Shown here piece after piece: positions 23,801-35,800 of a stretch of 64,000 bases of DNA. This DNA comes from Rhinopomastus cyanomelas (Eukaryota > Chordata > Aves > Bucerotiformes > Rhinopomastidae): contig VXBP01003652.1 in the NCBI GenBank assembly GCA_013400115.1, positions 1,236,454 through 1,300,453 of the forward strand. The letters are read 5' to 3'. How positions within the stretch are numbered: the first letter of the stretch is position 1; each line of letters begins with the position of its first letter. Below the pieces are notes generated by a model. That model had not been told where the DNA came from. It worked only from the letters and a program-made list of their open reading frames with translations, and did no database searches. Both the position numbers and the translations under genes were made by a program.

Positions 23801-26800
23801 AAACCACCTTCTGTAGAAACCCACTAATCACTGGGACAGTCACCAGCAACGGGCACTGCCACCCCACTGCTCAGCACCAGGCCAAGGGGTCCTGACCAGC
23901 AGAACTGCAGCTGGGGCCAACCACAACACAACCACTTGCAAAGAAGCAGCAAGGTTTGGGGAACAGCTGCTCTACAGCGACAAAGCAAACCCAGTGTTAG
24001 ATGTGGGGCTGGGGGATCTGGTTTGGGGGTGAACTTGTAGAGTAGGGTTGATGGTTGGACGCGATGACCCCAAGGGGTCTTTCCCAACCAGAATGATTTG
24101 ATCATTGGCCTTGCTCTGAGTCTGGGCCACACAGCATGGAAGGAATCACAGAACATTAGGGACTGGAATGGACCTCAGAAGATGGTTGGACTTGATGATC
24201 ATGAAGGTCTTTTCCAACCTGAGTCTATGAACAGGGTGACACCACCTCCTGCAGCTCATAGCCCGGCTCCTGCAGCTCAGCGGCTGCTCTGGGGCTCGCA
24301 GCCAGACCCCAGCAGGAGGAAGAGCCTTTCAGCCAGGTGTCTTTGAACAAAACCCCTGGGGTTTTGCCCCAAAGACCTCGCCAAGGTGCACACCTCCGTG
24401 TCCTGGCTTTCACCCCACCGGTCCCAGGCAGCATGTCCTCTGCCCAGCCTGGCTAAGTGATGGTTTCCTGCAGCTAGCTCCTGCTCTGCGAGGTGAACCC
24501 AACCCAAACCCATCACCTCACCGACAAAAACCGCCGGCTCGAGCGCAGAGCCAGGGGCAGGCTCTCGGCTTGTGAGTCTCCATGGAGACGCAACCGCTGC
24601 AAAGAGCGGGGAAAGGCTGCGAGGTCTTGCTCCATCACATGAAAAGAAGTTCTGCCAAGGCAGGGAGAGGAGCCCTTTGAAGTGCAGGTTTCCACACAGG
24701 CCCTGGGCTCAGCTGCTGTTTGTTCAAGTGCGGTTCAGCAGAAAGAAACGCCGCTCTAAAAATAATGCCTCAGCATTCCGCGCGAAGTCTCCTCCGATGA
24801 GTTTCCTCTCCAATCTGCTCTGTTTGCAAGTTAAGGCAACTCTTTTTTTTTCCCCTCCCCTGCCAGCTCCGAGGTCTCAGCTGGTGCTTTCCCCATCCCA
24901 GCATGGACCCACTGAAATACCGACGGGGCAACGGAAACAAACCCGCTGCCACCAGGCTACGCGAGTGGAACGGGCCACACATGGCCTCTGCCCGTGCTTC
25001 ATCTCCACTGACAGGCAGTTGTCACCTGGCTACTCTCAGGTACGTTGGAAACCTCGGCAGTTACGTAACGTAGAAGCTCTGCCCTATCAGCAGCACAGCC
25101 CCGGAACCAAACCCTGGAGAGATTATTTGCATAACATCATAAACCCCAAACACACTCAGGTTGGAGAGGGACAGAGGTTGCAGGTGCTGCAGGGTCGCTA
25201 CGTGGCTGTGTCACAGGAGACCATCGCTCGCCTGCTGCTGCCCACAGCGATTCAGGAAAGGACTTTCCTCTGGGAGAGCCCTTCCCAGGTGTTAGGAGAA
25301 CAAGAGGTCCTTCCACAAAGCCCTTCTGCAAGCATGAGATCACAGGTGAGCAAAGCTGCTGCTGTGCCAGCCCTGCTGGGTGTGCCCAGAGCTGGTCCAG
25401 CTTCTGCTGCCTTGCCTCTGCTCCCATCCCCTCCCCAGCTGCCCTGGCACCAACCCCAGAGAGGCCGGGGTCACTTCACGCTCAGGAGCAAAGTCCAAAA
25501 TACATCTTCATTAGATGGATTAGTCCAAATACATCTTCATTAGAGCAACAAGAGCTGGCGGGGCTGGGTCTGCTGTGATGTCTCATGTGGAGACAAGAGC
25601 CAGACAAACGGACAACTGAAGGAGCCAAACAGCTCCCTCCTGCCAGTTCTCCCGGGCAGTCACCATCCATTTGCATTGGATGCTTGACAGTTCTCCCCGT
25701 GCACTCGGTCCCACCTCAGAGCCCTCATGCCAGCCTCCCCTGTCAACCCACAGATACTTCTCTGTGTGTGGAATGAAGGTTCCACAGACCCCACAGCAAC
25801 CAGCACCCGTTTGGGACTGGCCAGGGGTGCTGGGTCTAACCCAGCCCCACACACAGGAGAAAACAACGGATATGACGAAGGGCAGTGGAGACAAGGGGGA
25901 GCAGAGGAGGTTCTACAGATAAAGAAAAGCTTTTTCACTGTGAGGGTGACACAGCCCTGGAACAGGCTGCCCAGGGCAGGTTGTGGAGTCTCCTGCTCTG
26001 GAGATGTTCAAAACCAGCCTGGACTCTTGCTGTGTGCCCTGATCTAGGGCATCCTGCTCTGGTGAGGAGGTTGGACTGGACGATCTTTTGAGGTCCCTCC
26101 CAAGCCCTCACATTCTATGATTGATCTGTGGAGGGTATGAGCTCAACAGCTCAACTGTTCCTCCCCAAGGCCCAAGCGATGCTTCAAAATCCTGACCCCC
26201 CTCACTCAGACCCCACAAGGACCACTCCACCCCAGAGCAATGCACAAACCCTGCCCCGCCGTGAGCTGCTCCGGAGCCCCCCGGGCCCCCCGCCAGCAGC
26301 CCGGGCAGCTTTGTATCCCAATCCCGCTCCTTAGCAACCACATTTTTCTCCCTCCTCTCGCTGGGTCCGTGGGAGATGGAGAAATATTTGCGAGCTGAAG
26401 CAGCCCTGCAGCAAGTCATATATTTAAATAACAGGAACACGTCCGCTCCTCGCAAAGCCGGGCGCTAGGCAGCTCTGGAGATAACGGCGAAGCAGCAGGG
26501 GATGCCCAGCCTTTAAATGTGCTCTAGGGTCACCTAAACACACCCCCTGCTCCCCCAGCTGCACAACCCCGGCGGACGTAGGGGCCAGCAATTAAAGCCA
26601 GAAAGAGTGATGGAGGAGCTGCTCATGATGAAGCCTTTCCGGTGGCTGGAGCTCCTCAGGTGGCCCTGAGCTAGCCACGCTCTGGCCCTTATGTAGGGTG
26701 GTCACAGGGCTTCGAACATCAGCGATTGGAAGGGACCTTGAAAGATCATCTAGTCCAATCCTTCTGCCAGAGCCCTGGTCACAGAATCATTCAGGTTGGA

Positions 26801-29800
26801 AAAGACCCTCGAGATGATCGAGTCCAACCATCAACCCCACTCTACAAGTTCACCCCTAAACCAGATCCCCCAACACTCCATCTAAAGTGTCTTTTAAACT
26901 CATCCAGGGATCGGGACTCCACCACCACCCCGAGGGAAGCCAAGGCACGGGGGTGGCCTGTAGAAGCGGGGGACAGCTTGCCCACCCAGCCTGTGTACAC
27001 TAAGATTTCAGCCTCCAGAGCTGCCAGCCTAAATTTGCTAAAACCCTCAGTGAGATCCCAGTACTGGAGGGGTTCCCACCCCTGTGGAAACGTGGCGCAG
27101 CAGCCTCCGAGAAACACAATCCTTGGAGCCACATGTGTAGAGACCTCTCTGCGACTTCTCTCCAACCGTATCAAACGAGAACTAAAAATTCCCTCCCACC
27201 CTGCAGCAGCCACCAGCAACCAGCATCTCTCAGCCTGGCCCCAGCCTCACCCCCGGCCCCAAAGCTTTCTGGAAGGGAGCCAGAAGGTAGAGCCCCGTCC
27301 AAGAACTACCAGCAGATGATGCTCATCTGGCAGATTGCAAGGGGCATATCGGGTTGTGCCTGGGGGAGGAGAGCAGGCTGGGAGAGAGGGATCTGCTTCC
27401 AAAGGCATCAAGAAGCTGAAAGAAAATGGCTTTTAAGAGCTATCCGTGCCCCTCCCTCGCAAGAACAAGCACTGACCTCCAAGGCATCTGGGCCGAGCAA
27501 TTCACCGTTTTCAAGGGTGCTTTTGGCAACTGAAAAGTCTCCTAATTGTTCACAAAACGACTGAGAGCCACCACAGGGAGGGCAGGAGCTTTTTTGAGAT
27601 GTGTCACCCCAACCACTCGTCTAGAGGCTGGGCTGCGAAAGTTTCGGTCTGTGTCAGCTGCAGGGGGGTTCCTGGGCCACTTCCCCAGCAAGGACCAGGA
27701 GAAGGACCACCGAATTCACTCCGTGCCTGCTGCTGGGCAGGAAGGATTGCCATTCACTGGCGTGGGATGGACTGGGAAGGGAGAAGTCGGGGCAGGAGGT
27801 TCTGCAAAGCTGCTGTCGATCCCTGGCTTGAGACGGTTTACATTTTCCATCCCCCGTGGTTAGAATCACAGCGAGAGCACTCGGCAACCCGTGGCCAGGA
27901 GACCTCGAGCAGGACCTCGGAGCGATGCCTGGCTGATCGATACCGTTGCTGGGAGATGCAGGCAAAGGTCTGCCCTGCTGACATCCGCAGGGGCTCGGCT
28001 GAGCAGCAGAAAGCAAGACCCGCATTCCCTGCAACCTGCCCAGCAGCTTTCCAGGGACCTTCTATTCCCCGTGGGACCAGACTGCCCACCCCATAAGCTG
28101 GCACCGCTCTGCTGAAACCAGCTGCCCCAGCACGGGGAGCACCCGGGCAGCAGAGCTGCAGGAGGATGGACTGGGCTCAGCAAAACACTCGCTGGTCCCC
28201 AGGGGTTTCCTTATGCAAACAATCTGCCTTCCTCTCGCAGCATAACTCTACCCCGGGACTAGAACCACACCAGGACAGTTGTCACAACACTGACAGCTCT
28301 TCTCCTCCTTTCCTTTGCCCGGCTGTGCTCTGCGATGCCGGGTCCAGTGAGCAATGTGGAGGCCATCTGGGATCCCAGCAGAGCAGCTCGGGAAGCAGTG
28401 GGTCACACACATCACTCCAGGAGGCAGCTTTCTCTGCCGCCTCTTACAAATGGATGGCGCAGAGCAAGGAGGAATAGGTCTGCCAGTTGTTTGGGTCAAG
28501 GAGAGCCCAAGCGATCGGACGTTTAAAACCCTCCTGGACGTGTTCCTGTGCGACTTGGTCTAGGGGGTCCCGCTGTGGCAGGGGGATTGGACTGGATCTT
28601 TCGAGGTCCCTTCCAATCCCTAATGTTCTTTGTGGGGACTGTGCTCTGACCATTACACAGCACAGACCCATGAACATTCCAGAGCAGAGAACTGGGCAAA
28701 GACACCTTCAGAGGAGGCCTGGTGGGCAGGCAGTGCTCTCTGCTGTGGCTCAGGACCACACAAAGCTGCCCCCAGCCCCGCTCACTTTGCCTTAGCAGCC
28801 CCCCGTTGCCCCAGATGCTGCCAAACCCTCCACGGAGCTCCAGAACCTCCTCGAGTTGGGGTGCAGAGGGGGTGGTTTGCAGATGCCAGGAGGCCTCTCC
28901 CCTGGGCTCAGAGCTGTGTCACCCCCTCTTTTCCTCCTCAGTCCTCTTTGCTCTCTCTGCCAAAGCGCGGCCCCTCGGTCTCCGGAGTGCGGCCGGAGAG
29001 GCTGGACTTCCTGCCAGGCATAACACGAACCAGATGATGTTCTGCAAACAATGTCAGTCCGCCCACCCCCGGGAGAGAGAAGCAGGGAGGAGAAAAAGGG
29101 GAAAATAAACTGGATGGATGGAGCTTTCATGAACTCTCAGCAGAGCTGATGAGCCCCTGCCACCAGGCCGGGGGTGAACCGGTACAGCTGGGAGCCCGAG
29201 ATAATCCCTTCCCATCCACAGCTGACCAACACTTCCCATCGCAGGTTGTGGGGAAGGTGGTTTAGCGCTGGGAGAAGGAGCCACGACCCCCTGGAAAGCT
29301 GGCTGCCCTCCCCGGATATCTGCACAGTAACCCCAAAAGGGTTTTAGTGGTGCTTCCCCCTCCCTTCTCTAGCGGGAAGCATCCAGAGCGGGGAAGCACA
29401 TCTGCAGCTGGCTCTAAATCCCAGCAAAGCCAGACTCGCTGACCCTCGCTGAGATTAACCCCTGCAGCACCAGCCCGCAGGGCTTGGTCCCTGCAGTGAA
29501 AGCACCCCTGAACGCCCCTGCAGCCAAGGCACCTCCTGCACCCAATCAATGACATTCCGGGCACTCCACACATTGCTAAGGAAAACGGCCCCGCTCTGAC
29601 TCAGACGATTTCGGGTGCCTCCACACCCCATTATCACCAACAAAACACCGAGGGGCTGAGACCTCCTGGGGACCAGTCTGGCTCGGAACCGCCCGAAGGC
29701 GACTGTGAAACAGCACAAATATTTTCGCATCCTCCAGCAAAGTCCTTCCCGATGCCTCTAACCTTCCCAGAGGGCACCTCTGAGTCCGGATGAGCCCCGA

Positions 29801-32800
29801 AGCCTTCCCAGAGCAGCTCAGATCTGAGCAGAGGCTCGAGGCGGATATTAACCCCCCACACACACACGCCGGTGCCCCCTTCCCTGTTGTCTCAGGGCAG
29901 CATCTCTGGTTCCCCGCCCCCCCCCAGCACAACAACACGCGGCAAAAATAAACCCCAGTTTTGGGGGTGTGTGGGGGCTGCTTTTATGAAAGAAAATGAT
30001 AAAAAAACCTGGAACTCACTGCCCACAGGCTTCCCGGCTCCGACCACGCTGCCAGCGAGCTGGAGGAGCCCCAGGCCAGCGCGGGGTGCGCGCTGGGACT
30101 CCCACTCTGNGAAGCTCCGCAGGGGTCGGGAGAGCCGCAGCCAGGAGCCGCAGGAGCGGAGCCGCACCGGGAACCCGCAGCCGCCCCCGCGCAGCTCCGC
30201 CCGATGGGGCCGGGACGGAGCCGGGCGAAGCTGCAAAACCAGGCGCTGGATTTCCGCCCGCCCCTGGGGGGCGGCCCGGCTCGGCTCGGCCCCGGCCCCC
30301 NNNNNNNNNNNNNNNNNNNNNNNNNNNNNNNNNNNNNNNNNNNNNNNNNNNNNNNNNNNNNNNNNNNNNNNNNNNNNNNNNNNNNNNNNNNNNNNNNNNN
30401 NNNNNNNNNNNNNNNNNNNNNNNNNNNNNNNNNNNNNNNNNNNNNNNNNNNNNNNNNNNNNNNNNNNNNNNNNNNNNNNNNNNNNNNNNNNNNNNNNNNN
30501 NNNNNNNNNNNNNNNNNNNNNNNNNNNNNNNNNNNNNNNNNNNNNNNNNNNNNNNNNNNNNNNNNNNNNNNNNNNNNNNNNNNNNNNNNNNNNNNNNNNN
30601 NNNNNNNNNNNNNNNNNNNNNNNNNNNNNNNNNNNNNNNNNNNNNNNNNNNNNNNNNNNNNNNNNNNNNNNNNNNNNNNNNNNNNNNNNNNNNNNNNNNN
30701 NNNNNNNNNNNNNNNNNNNNNNNNNNNNNGTGCCCCCTTCCCTGTTGTCTCAGGGCAGCCTCCCCGGTTCCCCCCCCCCCCCCAGCACAACAACACGCGG
30801 CAAAAATAAACCCCAGTTTTGGGGGTGTGTGGGGGCTGCTTTTATGAAAGAAAATGATAAAAAAACCTGGAACTCACTGCCCACAGGCTTCCCGGCTCCG
30901 ACCACGCTGCCAGCGAGCTGGAGGAGCCCCAGGCCAGCGCGGGGTGCGCGCTGGGACTCCCACTCTGCAGCGAGCTGAGCCCCTCCAAACTCATCGCATC
31001 GGTGACCGCCCCCCAGTCCCACCCCACCGCTCCCCAGCCCTCGCTCACCTCCAGCGGCGGCAGGTCGGGGTCGAGCTGCGTGAAGCTGTGCAGCACCACG
31101 GGGCTGCTCTCGCCGGCCACCTCCAGCCTCACACCGCCCCAGAGGCTCCGCGCCCGCCGGCAGCCCTCGAACATCTTCTCGGGGGCGGGCGGTNGGGGGT
31201 GAGCACCGGGGTTTAACTGGGGTGGGAGCCGCACAGGTGAGAGGATCCTGATCAAACACATCTGGGTCTGGGGTTCACTCACGCAAAGAAAGGAAAAGTA
31301 TTAAGCACCCCCCATACCAATAAATAATAAATAAAATAGAATAGAATAAAAGAAAGTAAAATGAAGATAAAGTTAAATAAAGCCAAATAAAAGAAAAAGA
31401 AAGCAAAATAAAGTAAAAGACAGTAAAATGAAGATAAAATAAAGATAAATAAAATAAATTACAATAAAGCAAAATAAGATATAATAAAGTAAAAAATAAA
31501 ATAAAATAAAGTAAAATAAAATAAAATAAAGTATTAATCCAAGTGCCTGACCACTTACAGAGGGTGGTTTTGTCCAAACAGATGAGTTTTATCCCACCAC
31601 ATGAGCTCAGCCTTGGGCAACAGTGCCCTGTGTGTGTTCTGAGCTCTGCCTGGCCCCTCACACCCCACAGCTGGGCTTTAGGGGTGACCCGGTCACAGCC
31701 CTGCAGGGGCAGCTGGCAGTGACCCCCCCGGGAGATGAGGAGATGTGGCCCAGACCCTGCAGTGAGACAGATCAGGGGCTGACCTCTTCCCAGTGCCAAG
31801 CACAGGAGGGAGTGGGGACCAGGGCACCCACTCATTGCCTGGCAGGCACTCAGGGGAAGAGAAAAGGGCGTGGGGGACTGTAGGGCTGCAGCTCCAGCTC
31901 TGAAGAGGCCCTGAGCCCCCAAGATGATGCTGAAACCCCGTAACACAGTTTGGTCTTCACAGGGTGCAGCTGCTTGTCGCCCATCCTCACCCTGCACTGA
32001 GCACAGGGTGGGTTTGCCCTCCCAGGGTGCTTCCCCGGTGCCCTCCTGACACGCTGCAGATAAAGTCTATCGCAGAGGGCCAGGCAGTCGCTGCTGACAC
32101 CACGAAACCCAGGCTGTTACGCCTCTGCTCTCTCCGCAGCTGAAATAACATCACCCTCCCCGGGCCCTCCAGCCCCACGGCTTTATTTCCAGGAGAACAC
32201 GGAGCCAAGGCACACACACACACACACATCCAGCTCTGCCCAGGGCACCAGCTGCTCCTGCCTGGGCAGGAAAGGATTAATAAAGCTGCCGAGGATGAGA
32301 TAACTTCGAACTTGAAAGTTTACCAGGCAGGAGGATGAGCGAGGACAATGTGTGCTATTGTCCTGCTTATCTGGAGCTGCAAAGGGTCAAGGGGACTTCC
32401 AGGGACACCCTGGGAAAGGAGACCCAGTGCTGCCTGAGGCAGCCCCACACCAACAGGACAGGGAGTTTAACGCTGTCCAGGCACAGGGGTGCAGCCTCCA
32501 TCCCTGGGGCTGGGTCACCAGAGCTATCTCCGCTGCAGAAGGGACGCGACGATGCTCGTGCAGAGGTGTCCTCAGACCCACAGCAGGGGTATTGGACTGG
32601 ATGATCTTTCGAGGTCCCTTCCAGTCCCTAATGTTCTGTGACTCTGTGGTGTGGAAACTGGGCAATGCTGTGAGATGGGCTGTGAAAGGAGACTGATGCT
32701 GCACACACAGGAATGAAGCCAGCGACCAGCTCTCTCACGAACAATCGCTGCTGTCTCATGCTCTGCTGGGCACCACAGAATCACAGAACGTTAGGGATTG

Positions 32801-35800
32801 GAAGGGACCTCGAAAGATCAGCTGGTCCAATCTCCCTGTCACAGCAGGATCTCCTAGATCCAGTCACACAGGAACACATCCAGGCGGGTTTTACGTATCT
32901 CCAGTGAAGGAGAGTCCACAAACCCCATGGGCAGCCCCTTCCAGTGCTCTGTCACCCTCACTGGGAAGAAGGTCCTTCTCAGAGTGATGTGGAACCTCGT
33001 CTGTTCCAGCTCACACCCATTGCCCTCTGTCCTATCACTGGGTGCCCTCAGCAGAGCCTGGCTCCATCCTCCTGACACCCACTTTTCCATATTTACAAAC
33101 ATGAATGAGGTCACCCCTCAGTCTCTGTTTCTCCAAGCTCAAGAGCCCCAGCTCCCTCAGCCTTTCCTCATCAAGGAGATGCTCCCCTCCCTCCATCATC
33201 TTGGTGGCTCTGCACTGGACTTCCCAGCAGTTCACACAGAACATGAGGGATTGGAAGGGACCTTGAAAGATCATCTAGTCCAATCCCTCTGCCAGAGCAG
33301 GATCCCCTAGACCAAGTTGCCCAGGAACATATCAGTTCTGTGTCCTTCTGCAACTGAGGGGCCCAGAACTGGACACAACATCCCAGATGTGGTCTCGCCA
33401 GCTTACAGCCCACCAGGAGAAGGGCTCGAGCGCCAGCACTGACTGACAGCACTACTCATTTTCAGTCAGCACAACCCTCCCCAGCCCTCCAGCCCCGCCT
33501 GACCTCTGCGGAAAGATGCAGCTCTGTTTGATGGGCAATTTTCACCGGTCCCTTGGTTGACCACTAAAGAGGGTTTCAGGGGAAAAACACTTCTGATAAT
33601 GGCTAATAAATAATATAAGGCAGGAAGGCAACTGCGGGGGTTTAAAAATAGCCAGGCGGTTTCCTTTCTCCTCTCCTGGGAACCTTCTGGGTCTGAAAAG
33701 CAAAACACTCCAAGCGGGGTCAGGAGCCCACGTTCAGGATGTTTGCTCAGAGTCGTGAACCCCAAACACTCTGCCATCAGGGGTCGGGCTCTTGGAAAGC
33801 CCAAGATTCAAAACAAATAACTTCTCAGGGCTTCTGATCAGCCCTGAGAGCCCAAAGGGACCTCGCAGGGTCACACCCTCAGGTGTCTCCCCGACATCTC
33901 CCTGAGCCTAGGAACCCTCTGAAGATGCAAACGTTGTGCGTGCAGGCGGCTCCAGGAGCTGGGGACTGAAGAGAGTGACCACGGCCACTGAGTGACTCAT
34001 GAAAAGGTAAATGCAAATATCATCTGACACTTGGCAAACCCAGCAGCACAACACACCGAGCATTTTGCATCCACGTCAGCTCGTCAGCGTCCCAGTGGCC
34101 CCAGCAGGAGCAGAGCCGGGCGCCGGCACCGGGTGCTGCGGGACACCCCCCACTTCGGTTCTCTCCACCGCTCCGCAGTGAGCGCTGGGCTGGGTTGCCA
34201 AACCCAGACGGCAGCCACCGCAGCACCTCCAGAGCCCACAGCTCTGCCCCTGTGCCGCAGCCTCCCCTGCGCAGAGCGAGGCTTTTGCAGACGCGAAGCC
34301 AGTTTCCTGGTTTAGCTGGAACCTTCCAGACTGGCTGATGCAGAGCCTGGTTTGTTTCTTACCAGCAGGCTCAGCGTGGACCCCCAGCTGGCTCTCCCTG
34401 GCACGTACAGGCTCGTACACGTGGCCTCGGAGCATCCTCCTCGGCTCCGTCCTCCCAGCGACTGTCCTCCTTTGCTTTCATCTCACTGCTCCACTTCGAG
34501 GAGGGCTTCCCAGAGTATTTCCTGCAGGACAACCCTGGTGCTGACCCACTTCCCTGCTCCATATTACTGGGGCTTCTTTCTTCCATGGGCTGAACAAGGG
34601 AAGCTGCTCACCCCAAAGCATCACTTGGGAACACTCACAGGGGTTGCTGCCTCCTGCATGGCAACAGGTTGCCTGCAAAGCTGTCAGTGCTTCCTCCATG
34701 GTCCCAGGGCTCCTGCCATGACCTCAGTGCTCCTGCCATGGCCCCAGAGTTCCTGTCATGGCCCCAAGGCTCCTACCATGGCCCCAGAGCTCCTGCCATG
34801 ACCTCAGTGCTCCTGCCATGGCCCCAGGGCTCCTCCTGCCATGGCCCTAAGGCTCCTGCTGTGGCCCCAGTGCTCCTGCCATGGCCCCAGGGCACACACT
34901 GGCACCACCTGGCAATCCCCAAACTGTCTGTAAGCCTTGGTGATCCTCCAGCGGGACAAGTCCTGGAGAACTGAGAAAAGCTGGTTGCCCACAGAAGGCA
35001 AGAATCAGCCCCAGCAGCCTCCAGCCAAGCCCCTCTCGAGCATCACACAGCACCAGCTGTCCCACAGGCGAGTGAACTGGGACCCAAACCAGCAGCCTCT
35101 GCTGGGACCCAGGCTGTTTTATGTGGGAGAGGCAGCACCATCCAGCCTCTGGCCCCAGCGCTCCAGGACCATGGAGTAAATCCCTGCGGTCCTCTGCGTC
35201 CGGCCGCCCGCCGTGAAATGGAGCCGATAGCACTTCCTCCTATTGTAGGGGCTGGGGAAGCCCTTCCCGACGCTGATGCCGGTCGCAGGGCACTTTGAGG
35301 GGGAAAACTCTGCCGACAGTAAGGGCTCCTCAGCTGAAGTTGGAATGTTTGTCTCGCTGAGCCCTAAACCAAAACCTCTGGGACCTTCAGGTTTTAATTT
35401 GAAAGACTTTCCACAGCCCAGGGTCAGCTGGAAGGTGATTTTATAAGAAACAATAATAATAATAATAACAATAGCAACTCAATTTTTTTAAATTATTAAA
35501 ACTAGTTCCATCTTTTCCACTTCAGGACCCCAAACTCCCGCTCTGAGCTGGGGCAGGAAGACAGCCCAACGTCCCCGCTCTGCTCAGGGCTACCATACAA
35601 CAGGTATTGGAGCGGTTGATCCCACAACTCGGGGGCCAGCAGGTCACTGCCAGCCCTCAGCCCCTCACAGACCCAGTCCTCGCTCGCAAAGAGCATCAGT
35701 GCCCCTGTTTAATGGGGTTTGAGGGGTGAGCCACACACTGCTGGCCATGGCTTATGGCCAGCAGGGATTTTAGGACTCAGCCGAGTGTTTCAGACCCAGG

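Larger units (their letters stand above)
12267..31048 (-). other. RALGDS: RALGDS intron 1, proximal part
   Basis: It spans 18.8 kb between exon 2 and the first exon at 31 kb. It holds about fifteen CR1 pieces, a 34-bp and a 43-bp minisatellite, the assembly gap with its duplicated flanks, and long stretches (for example 13.0-14.8, 18.0-19.3, 21.0-23.9, 27.0-28.5 and 28.7-29.8 kb) in which I see no gene or repeat. Many ORFs up to 323 codons occur but none shows a domain or coherent splice context. Confidence 0.7.

Noticed and set aside
24572..25543. 323-codon + strand ORF in RALGDS intron 1
   Set aside because: No domain, no splice or promoter context, composition like surrounding DNA; a chance opening in GC-rich sequence.
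29872..30978. 368-codon ORF across the gap
   Set aside because: It is open only because N codons are not stops; both ends are the two copies of the same 238-bp sequence.
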